Shown piece after piece: positions 9,878-17,293 of a stretch of 64,000 nt of DNA. The notes under the pieces were generated by a model. The model saw nothing but the letters and a program-made list of their open reading frames with translations. It did not search any database and was not told the origin of the DNA. Position 1 is the stretch's first letter. Every line of letters begins with the position of its first letter. The stretch spans positions 1 through 64,000 of the forward strand of contig NZ_JAGKSQ010000004.1 in NCBI RefSeq assembly GCF_017939705.1. Reading direction: 5' to 3'. Position numbers and translations under genes: made by a program. This stretch comes from Halalkalibacter suaedae. Lineage in GTDB: Bacteria; Bacillota; Bacilli; Bacillales; Bacillaceae_D.

Positions 9878-9907
9878 TTGGGTAATTAATCTTAAGGAGG
9901 AGTATTA

Positions 9908-10915
9908 ATGAGCGAAATTATTTTACAGAATTTACTATCACCTGTTGTCTTATTTTTTATATTAGGTATTATTGCGGCTATATTTAAATCGGATTTGAAA
10001 TTTCCAAGCGGTCTAAGTGAGGCACTAAGTATCTATTTATTAATTGCAATTGGAATCAAAGGAGGCATCGAGCTTTCACATTATTCGATTGAATCTGTAA
10101 TAGCTCCAATTGCGGGTGCGTTATTCATAGGAATTATTATCCCGATCATTACGCTATTAATCTTAAAATTGATCAAAATGGATTTTAAAAATTCTATAGG
10201 TTTAGCTGCCACATACGGTTCAATCAGTATTGTTACATACGGAGCGGCAATCTCGTTTCTTGATAAAAGCGGGATAAGCTATGAAGGGTTTATGAATGCA
10301 ATCGTTGTGCTTATGGAAAGTCCAGCAATTTTAGTTTCATTGCTACTATTAAAGATCGTTGAAAATAAGGATAATCCATCATCTCTTCCTACACAAAGTA
10401 TGGGACTAGTTCATAGTTCTGGGAGTTTAATTAATAAAGAAGTCATAAGAGAGAGTCTTTTTGGGAAAAGTATTTTGCTTTTAGTCGGGAGTTTAGTTAT
10501 AGGACTCATTTTAGGAGAACGTGCTGTTCCAATGGTTAAACCTTTATTCATGGATTTATACAATAGTGTCTTAATTCTCTTTTTATTAAATATGGGGCTA
10601 ATTGCCGGACAGCGTCTGCCAGAGGTTAAAAAACACGGATTGAAACTATTATTATTTGGATTATTGACACCACTTCTTTTTGGAAGTTTAGGAGTACTTG
10701 TTGGTAGTGTAGTTGGTTTGTCTTTAGGTGGAACGACCTTAATGGGTGTATTAGCAGGGAGTGCCTCATATATCGCTGCTCCTGCAGCATTAAAAACGTC
10801 TGTACCAGAAGCAAACCCATCGATTTATTTAGGACTATCTTTAGGAGTAACCTTTCCTTTTAATCTGATCATTGGAATACCAGTTTACTATGAAATAGCG
10901 AAATGGATACAATAG
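9908..10915 (+). CDS. sbtA: SbtA-type sodium-dependent bicarbonate transporter
   Basis: A 335-aa membrane protein of the SbtA family (formerly DUF897). In cyanobacteria SbtA imports bicarbonate with Na+ across the plasma membrane. The protein has about ten hydrophobic helices in two inverted halves, split by a hydrophilic linker around residues 155-185. GLAATYGSISIVTYGAA in the first half and GVLAGSASYIAAPAALK in the second are the conserved inner repeats of the family. ATG 9908 is preceded by AAGGAGG. The next gene starts 11 bases after the stop codon, so the two form an operon. Instead of the usual PII-like SbtB partner the operon carries a beta-carbonic-anhydrase-like protein. Expression is probably governed by the leader RNA in front of it. 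Confidence 0.85.
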   Translation: MSEIILQNLLSPVVLFFILGIIAAIFKSDLKFPSGLSEALSIYLLIAIGIKGGIELSHYSIESVIAPIAGALFIGIIIPIITLLILKLIKMDFKNSIGLAATYGSISIVTYGAAISFLDKSGISYEGFMNAIVVLMESPAILVSLLLLKIVENKDNPSSLPTQSMGLVHSSGSLINKEVIRESLFGKSILLLVGSLVIGLILGERAVPMVKPLFMDLYNSVLILFLLNMGLIAGQRLPEVKKHGLKLLLFGLLTPLLFGSLGVLVGSVVGLSLGGTTLMGVLAGSASYIAAPAALKTSVPEANPSIYLGLSLGVTFPFNLIIGIPVYYEIAKWIQ

Positions 10916-10926
10916 GAGGAAGAGAC

Positions 10927-11412
10927 ATGGAAACGATAGATAAGACTAAGAATACAAAGTCCTTAACTATAACGAGTCTTAATGAAGAGGTTCTTTCTTT
11001 CCTGCCAGTCATTACAAATAAGAAGACGGACGAACTACTAGTTTTGAACTGTTTTGGAGAAATGAATTCAGATCAAGAGAGCTGTTTAATTAGAGATATT
11101 ATTTTAGCCGTATATAGCGAACGGGTAGAAGAGGTATATATCATTGTTGAAGAAGATTATAAACCATATAGTATTACTGAGGACATACTACTTAGCAAAC
11201 ATAGTGTGTCAAAGACTGCTCTCAAAACCATCCGGCCTAATCAAATAGACGAGAAAAGCGTAACCGATTGGTTAAATGGTACAAGGTCTGTGACTGAAAC
11301 AATAAGAAACAATCTAGAGATGATCAGGAATCATCCATTACTACCAAATTCAGTTTCAGTAAACGGTTTTATTGTCAATATAGAAACAAGTCAGTTTAGC
11401 GTTGTAGACTAA
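10927..11412 (+). CDS. Degenerate beta-carbonic-anhydrase-like protein
   Basis: A 161-aa soluble protein co-transcribed with sbtA (AGGAGG overlaps the end of sbtA; ATG 10927). Its ends resemble short Bacillus beta-carbonic anhydrases such as YtiB: an ELLVLNC strand, an IILAVYSERVEEVYII segment, and the tail IRNHPLLPNSVSVNGF followed by a short IETSQF strand. The catalytic parts are missing. The C-x-D-x-R motif after the first strand reads NCFGEMN, about 27 residues of the active-site loop are absent, and the H-x-x-C zinc motif (GHHDCG in YtiB as I recall it) reads VEEDYK. It should therefore not bind zinc or hydrate CO2. I infer a regulatory or structural partner of SbtA. The homology is from memory of the family and needs a profile search. 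Confidence 0.65.
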   Translation: METIDKTKNTKSLTITSLNEEVLSFLPVITNKKTDELLVLNCFGEMNSDQESCLIRDIILAVYSERVEEVYIIVEEDYKPYSITEDILLSKHSVSKTALKTIRPNQIDEKSVTDWLNGTRSVTETIRNNLEMIRNHPLLPNSVSVNGFIVNIETSQFSVVD

Positions 11413-11493
11413 TCATCTATGCTAGTAAATTGTATAAATCCATAATTCAAAAAATAGTTAAAATAAAGTTAAAGAGTTCTAAAACAATTAGAC

Positions 11494-11540
11494 AACAACC
11501 AAGATACGCAGAAGTTAGAGCGAATCTTGGTTGTTTTTTT
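11494..11540 (+). terminator. Terminator of the sbtA operon
   Basis: AACAACCAAGAT pairs with ATCTTGGTTGTT and a run of T follows. It lies about 80 bases after the carbonic-anhydrase-like gene. Confidence 0.85.
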
Positions 11541-11626
11541 ACTTACTTTTATTTGGGATTTTATGTTAAATTAATAGTGTGAAAAGAGGATTAGAAGTTG
11601 AACTTATACATAAGGAGAGGTACTGT

Positions 11627-12058
11627 ATGAATCGAATTAATTTAATTACTTTAGGTGTGCATGATATGAAAGTCTCGTTGAAGTTCTATAGAGATGGACT
11701 GGGTTTTACAACATCTGTTAGTGAAGAAAACCCAGGTGTCGTCTTCTTTAGTAATGGTGGCACTAAGTTAGCTCTATATCCTCTAGATGAGTTAGCAAAG
11801 GATATTAATCAAGAGGAACCTCCAACTCGGAATGGTTTTTCGGGCATAACCTTGGCATATAACGCTAAATCAGCTGAAGAAGTAGATCTAATGATCAAAA
11901 GAGCTAAAATAGCTGGAGGGAAAATCGTCAAAATGCCCCAACGGGTTTTTTGGGGAGGGTATAGTGGATATTTTACCGACCCTGATGGCTACTATTGGGA
12001 AGTAGCTTATGGAGAAGACTGGAAATTTGATGAGCATGATATGTTAGTTGTTGGATAA
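11627..12058 (+). CDS. VOC family (glyoxalase-fold) protein
   Basis: A 143-aa protein of the vicinal oxygen chelate superfamily. It has the two beta-alpha-beta-beta-beta repeats: LITLGVHDMKVSLKFYRDGL at the start and GYFTDPDGYYWEVAYGEDW at the end, where the Glu is the usual last metal ligand. Members include glyoxalase I, dioxygenases and antibiotic-binding proteins, so the reaction cannot be assigned. ATG 11627 follows AAGGAGAGG; an in-frame start 16 codons upstream lacks a ribosome binding site. A second VOC gene lies at 12340. Confidence 0.85.
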   Translation: MNRINLITLGVHDMKVSLKFYRDGLGFTTSVSEENPGVVFFSNGGTKLALYPLDELAKDINQEEPPTRNGFSGITLAYNAKSAEEVDLMIKRAKIAGGKIVKMPQRVFWGGYSGYFTDPDGYYWEVAYGEDWKFDEHDMLVVG

Positions 12059-12135
12059 ATTTTTATATTGAAATAAGAGTTGAACGTGGGAATAGCTGTC
12101 TTAGATATGACAGAAAAGTATAGGGAGGCAATAGT

Positions 12136-12288
12136 ATGATGAGGGTGATGTTTATCCTTGCTGCTTTATGTATTCCTTTTTTTGCTTATATTGATAAAGG
12201 AGCTACTGGGATTTTACTAGGGTTATTCTTTATGATTCTTGGTGCTTTTTTTAGTAAACCGAGATTTGGTAGGGACCGCAAGAATTGA
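12136..12288 (+). CDS. Small membrane protein, 50 aa
   Basis: GGGAGG seven bases upstream of ATG 12136 opens a 50-codon frame of two hydrophobic helices (residues about 4-18 and 23-39) separated by IDKGATG and ending in a basic tail (KPRFGRDRKN). I do not recognise the family. It lies between two VOC genes. Coding potential is supported by the ribosome binding site and the helix-turn-helix membrane pattern only. Confidence 0.55.
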   Translation: MMRVMFILAALCIPFFAYIDKGATGILLGLFFMILGAFFSKPRFGRDRKN

Positions 12289-12339
12289 ATTGAGAGTTGC
12301 AGCCGACAGAAGTAGTACTAATTAGAAGGGGTTATGTAA

Positions 12340-12756
12340 ATGAAAGAAAAATTAGTTAGAGTAGGAACAACCTATATACCTGTCACAAACATAGAGCAGT
12401 CTTCTGAGTGGTATACGAGTAATGTAGGAGCAGTATTAACCTATAAGGATCAAGACAAAGCAATCCTTAATCTAGCAAACCAAAGTATGTTCCTCGTGAA
12501 ATCAAAAGAAAACCAACGAGCAAATTTCATTGATAGTTATGGTGAAGAGCGATTTTCTTTAACATTTGAAGTTGATGGGTTAGATGCGTTAAAGGCAATA
12601 CATCAAGAATTTACTGATAAAGAAATAAGAGTTGGAGAAATTGAGGATAGAGGACATGCTGGCCGGAATTTCATTTTCTACGATATCGATGGAAATAAAT
12701 TCGATGTTTGGAGTGAATTGAGTCCAGATTTCAAAGGTAATTCAAAATCTTATTAG
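12340..12756 (+). CDS. VOC family (glyoxalase-fold) protein
   Basis: A 138-aa single-domain vicinal oxygen chelate protein. It opens with GTTYIPVTNIEQSSEWY, has FSLTFEVDGLDAL in the middle and ends with NFIFYDIDGNKFDVWSE, the typical last strand with an acidic metal ligand position. The substrate is unknown. AAGGGG precedes the ATG at 12340. Its sequence is clearly different from the VOC gene at 11627, so the pair is not a recent duplication. A terminator follows directly. Confidence 0.85.
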   Translation: MKEKLVRVGTTYIPVTNIEQSSEWYTSNVGAVLTYKDQDKAILNLANQSMFLVKSKENQRANFIDSYGEERFSLTFEVDGLDALKAIHQEFTDKEIRVGEIEDRGHAGRNFIFYDIDGNKFDVWSELSPDFKGNSKSY

Positions 12757-12768
12757 AAAAAAAGTAGC

Positions 12769-12806
12769 AAGAGCAGCCCCGAATAAGTGATGGAGCTGCT
12801 CTTTTA
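12769..12806 (+). terminator. Terminator of the second VOC gene
   Basis: AGAGCAGCCCC pairs with GGAGCTGCTCT and is followed by TTTATTTT. Confidence 0.75.
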
Positions 12807-12875
12807 TTTTAATTTAACATTTAATAGATTTATCTTTTTCGATTTTTGTTAGATAATTTAGAAATCCTTAAATCC

Positions 12876-12910
12876 TTCTTTAGACTTTCTTTAGATTTGC
12901 TTTCTATACT
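12876..12910 (+). promoter_or_regulatory. Tandem TTCTTTAGA repeats and promoter of the vanZ operon
   Basis: TTCTTTAGA occurs at 12876-12884 and again at 12887-12895, an 11-base period, with a weaker third unit (GCTTTCTATA) one turn further. A TATACT -10 box lies at 12905-12910. Direct repeats one helical turn apart next to the -35 region are typical of OmpR-family response regulators, so I infer that the regulator at 13526 binds here and controls its own operon. Confidence 0.45.
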
Positions 12911-12945
12911 GAGAAAGCAACAAAGAGAAATTGAGGAGGATGGTT

Positions 12946-13503
12946 ATGGGAGATTCAGTTATGTTTACGATTCATTCATGGTATTTACTTGTTCCAATCT
13001 TTTTTATAGGGTTATTGTGGTTGGTGATATGGGCAAAACGAAGGAAAGAGAGAGTCAATCCAGCTCAGTTTGTTGTCTTACTTTCATTTGGGATATACTT
13101 GCTTTGCGTCTTTCATTTAGTATTTTTTCCGATTGATGTGAATATAGGGACATATGCAAATCAGACTCCGTGGTATAAGAGTATTAATTTTTTTCCTGTA
13201 TTAACGATTGATCTAACAACTTTTGTGTTGAATATTATAATGTTAGTCCCGTTTGGAATGTACCTTCCGTTTCTGAAAAAAACCGTTGATTCTGTTAAAG
13301 ATGCGGCAAAGCTGGGTTTCATGTTGAGTTTATCGTTTGAGATGATACAACTGCTTATACGGATAACATTGGGTAGTGGACGTAGCACAGATATTAATGA
13401 CTTACTAGCAAATACAGCAGGTGCGGCTATCGGTTATCTTATCATCAAGAAATTGTTTCAGGTCTCACCTATTAAGAATTTGTTTGCAAAGTTTCAACTC
13501 TGA
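12946..13503 (+). CDS. VanZ family membrane protein
   Basis: A 185-aa integral membrane protein with about five helices. The family hallmarks are the FHLVFFPI motif near residue 49, the NFFPVLTIDLTTFVLNIIMLVPFG region and the charged SFEMIQLLIRITLGSGRSTDINDLLANTAGAAIGY stretch (split here only by my reading of helices). VanZ itself gives low-level teicoplanin resistance in enterococci; most chromosomal homologues have unknown roles at the envelope. The ATG at 12946 is 7 bases after GAGGAGG. It is the first gene of an operon with a VanR/VanS-like pair, which suggests a cell-envelope stress role. Confidence 0.85.
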   Translation: MGDSVMFTIHSWYLLVPIFFIGLLWLVIWAKRRKERVNPAQFVVLLSFGIYLLCVFHLVFFPIDVNIGTYANQTPWYKSINFFPVLTIDLTTFVLNIIMLVPFGMYLPFLKKTVDSVKDAAKLGFMLSLSFEMIQLLIRITLGSGRSTDINDLLANTAGAAIGYLIIKKLFQVSPIKNLFAKFQL

Positions 13504-13525
13504 CCTATGTAAGGAGGCAAAGCTG

Positions 13526-14209
13526 ATGACGAGAATAGTCATTGTAGATGATGATCAGCATATAGCTGAGTTAATCGAAGTGTATCTCAAGAATGAAGGA
13601 TATGAAATTGAAAAAGCAGGAGACGGACTAGAAGCACTAAAACTTATAGAGCGTGCTCCTGCAGACCTCATCATACTAGATATTATGATGCCAAGGATGG
13701 ATGGGCTAGAGCTTTGCAAACATATCCGCAAAACAAATCAAGTTCCAATCCTAATGATCAGTGCAAAGGTTGAAGATATGGACAAGATTGTCGGCTTAAT
13801 GACAGGAGCAGATGATTATATGAGTAAACCGTTTAATCCTTTAGAGTTAACAGCAAGGGTTAAAGCCCTCCTCCGACGAGCGAATTACAAATCTTTAGTG
13901 ACTGAAGAGGATGTGATACAAATTGGTTCCTTAGAAGTTGATAAACAAAGTCATACGGTGATGGCAGCTGGAGTTGTAATTAAGCTCACGGCAATTGAAT
14001 TCAATATTCTATTTCTACTAGCCAAAAATCGAGGACGTGTCTTTGCATCTGAAGAGATATTTGAAAAAATCTGGAATGAAGATGGTACTGGATCAAACAA
14101 AACCGTAATGGTCCATATTAGCAATCTTCGCGATAAAATCGAAGCGGCTTTGCCCGGGGAAGTGATTATCCAAACGGTTTGGGGAGTTGGGTATAAAATT
14201 GAAAAATAA
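13526..14209 (+). CDS. OmpR-family response regulator
   Basis: A 227-aa regulator with an N-terminal receiver domain (acidic DDD near residue 9, phospho-acceptor Asp in LIILDIMMPRMDG near 53, Lys in MSKPFNP near 102) and a C-terminal winged-helix DNA-binding domain (NKTVMVHISNLRDKIE recognition region). ATG 13526 lies behind AAGGAGG; a longer in-frame reading into vanZ is not supported. It is most like VanR-type regulators of Bacillaceae. The histidine kinase overlaps its end, and the direct repeats at 12876 are its likely target. Confidence 0.9.
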   Translation: MTRIVIVDDDQHIAELIEVYLKNEGYEIEKAGDGLEALKLIERAPADLIILDIMMPRMDGLELCKHIRKTNQVPILMISAKVEDMDKIVGLMTGADDYMSKPFNPLELTARVKALLRRANYKSLVTEEDVIQIGSLEVDKQSHTVMAAGVVIKLTAIEFNILFLLAKNRGRVFASEEIFEKIWNEDGTGSNKTVMVHISNLRDKIEAALPGEVIIQTVWGVGYKIEK

Positions 14210-15308
14210 TCTGATTAAAGTCATTCGTTTTGTACCTAAGTGGAAGATTTTAGGGTATATTCTTCTCTCATTTTTCCTCGCGATGGGTACAGTAGTTATT
14301 CTATTTCCTGTTGTGTGGTATTTAGAGGACGAATCAAGATTTTTTGAGAGTTTATTTATTGTCCTATCTTATTTCCATTTGTTTGTCGTTTTCATATTTT
14401 ATGGAATGGTCATGTGCTTATATTTACTACTCTTTTATCTATATGAGCGAAAACAGTATCTGGTGTTTCATTTGAAAAAAATAACGGAAAATGTTCAGCA
14501 ATTAGCTGGAGGGAAACAATTCTCGGGAACTATTTCAGAGACAGAAGAATTCCAATCACTTGCTAGGGGTATTGAGCAAATAATGATAAGAGCCGAACAG
14601 GCAATCGAAGATGTGAAAAAAGCTGAACAGACGAAGAGTGAACTTATCACGAATGTAGCTCATGATCTTAGGTCACCACTCACCTCGATAATTGGCTATT
14701 TAGATCTTATTAATGAAGATCGTTATAGGGATGAAGTGGAGCTTCGTTATTACATTCAGGTGATACACGATAAGACCGCGAGCTTGCATGGGTTAATTAA
14801 TGATATTTTTGATTATACATATGTCCAAAATCAGCAAGTCATTCTCAAACAAGACCAAATTGATATTGAAGAAATGATTAATCAATTAGTCGTTCAAACT
14901 CGAATTCAAGTGGAAGAAGCAAATATGGAATTACGACAATTGTCATTAGCTGAGGAAGCAATCATCCATGGCGATGGAAGTAAGCTTGCAAGAGTATTTG
15001 AAAATCTCTTTCAAAACGCGATTCGTTATGGTGAGGAAGGTACCTTAATTGACGTAAGCATTAGTGACACCGAGAAGGCAGTTAAGGTTGCCATTACAAA
15101 CTATGGTCAAGTCATCCCAAGTTTTGATATACCTCATATTTTTGAACGATTTTATCGAGTAGAGAAATCACGGTCTCGCTTTACTGGGGGTTCTGGATTA
15201 GGGTTAGCCATTGCAAAAGGGATCATTGACCTCCACAAAGGAACCATTGAAGTGGAGAGTGCTAACGGGAGAACGACTTTTACAGTGGTGCTTTTAAAAG
15301 AACGATGA
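14199..15308 (+). CDS. Two-component sensor histidine kinase, VanS-like
   Basis: A 369-aa membrane kinase with two N-terminal transmembrane helices (about residues 15-37 and 55-80) and only a short extracytoplasmic loop, so it may sense within the membrane. A HAMP-like linker leads to the dimerisation domain with the phospho-acceptor His in NVAHDLRSPLTS. The ATPase domain has an N box (ENLFQNAIRYG), an F box (IFERFYRVEKS) and a G2 box (GGSGLGLAIAKG); the G1 Asp position reads TNYGQVIP as in VanS-type kinases. TTG 14199 is preferred (GGGGAG 12 bases upstream, overlap of 11 bases with the regulator gene); TTG 14187 abuts that site. Confidence 0.88.
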   Translation: MKNNLIKVIRFVPKWKILGYILLSFFLAMGTVVILFPVVWYLEDESRFFESLFIVLSYFHLFVVFIFYGMVMCLYLLLFYLYERKQYLVFHLKKITENVQQLAGGKQFSGTISETEEFQSLARGIEQIMIRAEQAIEDVKKAEQTKSELITNVAHDLRSPLTSIIGYLDLINEDRYRDEVELRYYIQVIHDKTASLHGLINDIFDYTYVQNQQVILKQDQIDIEEMINQLVVQTRIQVEEANMELRQLSLAEEAIIHGDGSKLARVFENLFQNAIRYGEEGTLIDVSISDTEKAVKVAITNYGQVIPSFDIPHIFERFYRVEKSRSRFTGGSGLGLAIAKGIIDLHKGTIEVESANGRTTFTVVLLKER

Positions 15309-15407
15309 AGTAATAATTAGTATGATAGAAATAAATAACTGTTCAAACAATAGTCTGAATGTGGATTTTTGGGGAAGTAGAATCTGTGATCAAATAAAGC
15401 AACGAAA

Positions 15408-15442
15408 TGTGCAACCAGTTCCTATGGGTTGCTCTTTTTTTG
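15408..15442 (+). terminator. Terminator of the vanZ-RR-HK operon
   Basis: GCAACC pairs with GGTTGC (loop AGTTCCTATG) and is followed by TCTTTTTTT. Confidence 0.75.
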
Positions 15443-15610
15443 GTTCGATTGTTCATGAAAATACAGACAGGAACTTTTGATTATTGTTATAATTACCATA
15501 ATATAGTTAATTTGCTCAGGAATATATACTACTAATAATCTTAATATGTTAAAAACAATGTTATGTGATTACTAGTGTCACACTAAGCGTATAGATTGGA
15601 TGCGATAAAA

Positions 15611-15787
15611 ATGTTCTATAAAATATTAATAATCATGGCGACAATTATTTTCATCGTAGATTTGTATCTAGCTCCTCTTATTTTTAACGTTGAACCAAAC
15701 AATAATGGCTTATTCTTAGGTTTGATGTTTCTCTGTATTGTGATTCACAAACTACTAAATGACAATCAAAAAAGTAACAAGGAATAA
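15611..15787 (+). CDS. Small membrane protein, 58 aa
   Basis: Two hydrophobic helices (about residues 3-20 and 33-48) and a Lys-rich tail. I do not recognise a family. The start is uncertain: ATG 15611 has a weak GGA 11 bases upstream, and TTG 15596 would add five residues. A GTAAGGAGAG site for the NUDIX gene begins 14 bases after its stop, so the two could be co-transcribed. Confidence 0.55.
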   Translation: MFYKILIIMATIIFIVDLYLAPLIFNVEPNNNGLFLGLMFLCIVIHKLLNDNQKSNKE

Positions 15788-15811
15788 ATTATAATAGTAA
15801 GGAGAGTCTGT

Positions 15812-16432
15812 ATGGAAAATGAACAGTTAAAAGTTTTTGATGACAACAAAAACCATATCGGTGTTGCTACTCGTGAGGAGGTACACCGAATAGGCTACTG
15901 GCATGAAGTGTTTCATTGTTGGTTCGTTAGCAAGGAAGGGGATACAGATTATCTTTTGCTTCAACTTCGGAGTGAAATGAAAAAAGACTATCCAAATCTT
16001 TTTGATATCACTGCAGCTGGACATTTACTTGCAAGTGAAACGGTTCAAGATGGAGTGAGAGAGATTAAAGAAGAGTTAGGTGTGAATGTGTCTTTTAATG
16101 AACTGGTTCCTCTAGGAGTCATTAACTATCATGAAACGAAAGGGAATTTTATAGATAAAGAAATAGCAAATGTATTTTTATTGAAGCGTAATTTAGCTTT
16201 TGAAGACTTTACGCTTCAAGATGAAGAAGTTGCAGGAATTGTGAAAGTGAAATTTAAGGATTTTGCTGATCTATGGCTTAGTGATAGAGAGGCTATTAAC
16301 ATTAAGGGATTTAAACTGAATAAGGATGGAACGACATGTTTAATTGATGAATACATAGGTAGAGATCAATTCGTATCTCATCCATTGTCGTTTTATCAAA
16401 CGATTGTTCAAAAGATAAGAGTAAATCTTTAG
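15812..16432 (+). CDS. NUDIX hydrolase (isopentenyl-diphosphate-isomerase-like subgroup)
   Basis: A 206-aa NUDIX protein that should hydrolyse a nucleoside diphosphate linked to another group; the substrate is unknown. It starts with the QLKVFDDNKNHIGVATREEV strand and VFHCWFVS, as in the IDI-like cytosolic NUDIX group. The Nudix box reads GHLLASE-(6)-REIKEELGV, one residue shorter than the textbook GX5EX7REUXEEXGU box between the first Glu and RE; all metal-binding Glu residues are kept. As I recall, close homologues share this spacing. GTAAGGAGAG precedes ATG 15812. Confidence 0.85.
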   Translation: MENEQLKVFDDNKNHIGVATREEVHRIGYWHEVFHCWFVSKEGDTDYLLLQLRSEMKKDYPNLFDITAAGHLLASETVQDGVREIKEELGVNVSFNELVPLGVINYHETKGNFIDKEIANVFLLKRNLAFEDFTLQDEEVAGIVKVKFKDFADLWLSDREAINIKGFKLNKDGTTCLIDEYIGRDQFVSHPLSFYQTIVQKIRVNL

Positions 16433-16450
16433 AGATACGACCTGGTCAGG

Positions 16451-16594
16451 TAATGAGCGATGGTAAAAGTCGGTGAGAAGCTTGGTATGAAAATGGAAGC
16501 AAGATTAAGGAAGTGTCGCTATTATAATGGTGAATATTATGACTCAATTCGGATGGGTTTACTGCGTGAGGAATGGGAAGATCCAACTGATTAG
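16451..16594 (+). pseudogene. Remnant of a GNAT acetyltransferase (C-terminus only)
   Basis: From ATG 16460 a 44-codon frame reads VKVGEKLGMKMEARLRK, then YYNGEYYDSIRMGLLREEW, which is the usual last 40 residues of RimJ/RimL-type acetyltransferases (neighbour EKLGM helix, YYNG turn, final LLREEW strand). The acetyl-CoA-binding part is absent, and an in-frame TGA lies two codons upstream (16454-16456). It is a decayed gene, possibly removed when flanking genes were inserted. Confidence 0.7.
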
Positions 16595-16614
16595 TTATGT
16601 GAGGAGGTTATTTC

Positions 16615-16872
16615 ATGAACTTTTTTCACGAAAATGAGAAGAAATTAGTGAAATCTTTAATCTATGGGCTTATTGCAGGAGTGTATTACAGTATTCTATA
16701 TGTTAATAGAACGAAGGAGATCATTAACGGGAATACCCATACCTTTCATGAGGCTACTATATTTGAATACATAATAGAGATTTTGAGAACATCCGTAACG
16801 ATATCGATTACAACTTTTATTATTGTAATGGTATATCTATATGTTCAACAGAATCAAAGGAAACTAAATTAG
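16615..16872 (+). CDS. Small two-helix membrane protein, 85 aa
   Basis: GAGGAGG stands 7-8 bases before ATG 16615. Residues about 13-29 and 55-77 are hydrophobic, joined by a polar loop (NRTKEIINGNTHTFHEAT). I do not recognise a family. It starts 20 bases after the acetyltransferase remnant and is followed by the shortened GrpB gene, in a run of small genes of unknown function. Confidence 0.65.
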   Translation: MNFFHENEKKLVKSLIYGLIAGVYYSILYVNRTKEIINGNTHTFHEATIFEYIIEILRTSVTISITTFIIVMVYLYVQQNQRKLN

Positions 16873-16892
16873 ATTTTAGTAGGTGATAAATG

Positions 16893-17267
16893 ATGATGAA
16901 TCCAGAAATCTATTTGAGTGAACCTAATCCCCAATGGCAGAATCAATTTGCTTATCAGAAAAAAAGAATTATCAATGCTATTGGTAAAGAAATAATTGGA
17001 ATTGAACATATCGGTAGCACCTCAATACCTAGATTAATGGCTAAACCAATCATTGATCTAATGTTCGGTATCAAGGATGTAGATGATGTAGCTAAGCTTA
17101 TTGCTCCATTAGCTGAGTTTGAATATGTACCAAAACTAGAATTAGTAGGCAGGTACTTTTTTAGAAAAGGAGAATCTAAGTATGCGTTCGATAGATCTAT
17201 ATATACACTGAAGAAAGAACCCTTTATTAAAGAAATAATTGAAAAAGCAAAAAATGTCCTAAGCTAG
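16893..17267 (+). CDS. GrpB family protein with an internal deletion
   Basis: A 124-aa protein of the GrpB/nucleotidyltransferase-fold family, whose members are usually about 170 aa. The N-terminal half is intact: PNPQWQNQFAYQKKRI, the GSTS motif (IEHIGSTSIPRLMAKP) and PIIDLMFGI. After GRYFFRKGESK the frame jumps to AFDRSIYTLKKEPFIKEII, the family's C-terminus. The central block with the conserved HLH and FRDYLR motifs, some 44 residues, is missing without a frameshift. It may be a pseudogene in decay or a shortened form. Start codon is one of three consecutive ATGs (16890, 16893, 16896); AGGTG favours the second. Confidence 0.75.
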   Translation: MMNPEIYLSEPNPQWQNQFAYQKKRIINAIGKEIIGIEHIGSTSIPRLMAKPIIDLMFGIKDVDDVAKLIAPLAEFEYVPKLELVGRYFFRKGESKYAFDRSIYTLKKEPFIKEIIEKAKNVLS

Positions 17268-17293
17268 ACCGTATTTAATGAGGAGGGATTGGG

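Larger units (their letters stand above)
9487..9907 (+). promoter_or_regulatory. sbtA leader RNA with two intrinsic terminators
   Basis: The leader splits into two modules, each ending in a T-tailed hairpin (9610-9671 and 9816-9877). Both modules contain the shared word GATGCTTATT near their start (9503 and 9678 region). The first also holds a hairpin around 9541-9571. The second contains a possible 20-codon leader peptide starting with TTG 9686 behind GGGAGAGG and ending at 9748. The structure does not fit any riboswitch or T-box consensus I know. Either it is an attenuator sensing an unknown signal, or the first module is a free-standing small RNA. Control of sbtA by premature termination is inferred from position. 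Confidence 0.55.

Noticed and set aside
9487-9907. T-box, S-box or ydaO (c-di-AMP) riboswitch before sbtA
   Set aside because: The T-box antiterminator words and the conserved cores of the other classes are absent; left as an unclassified leader.
12846-13136. 96-codon frame overlapping vanZ
   Set aside because: No ribosome binding site; it covers the promoter repeats and the vanZ start in another frame.
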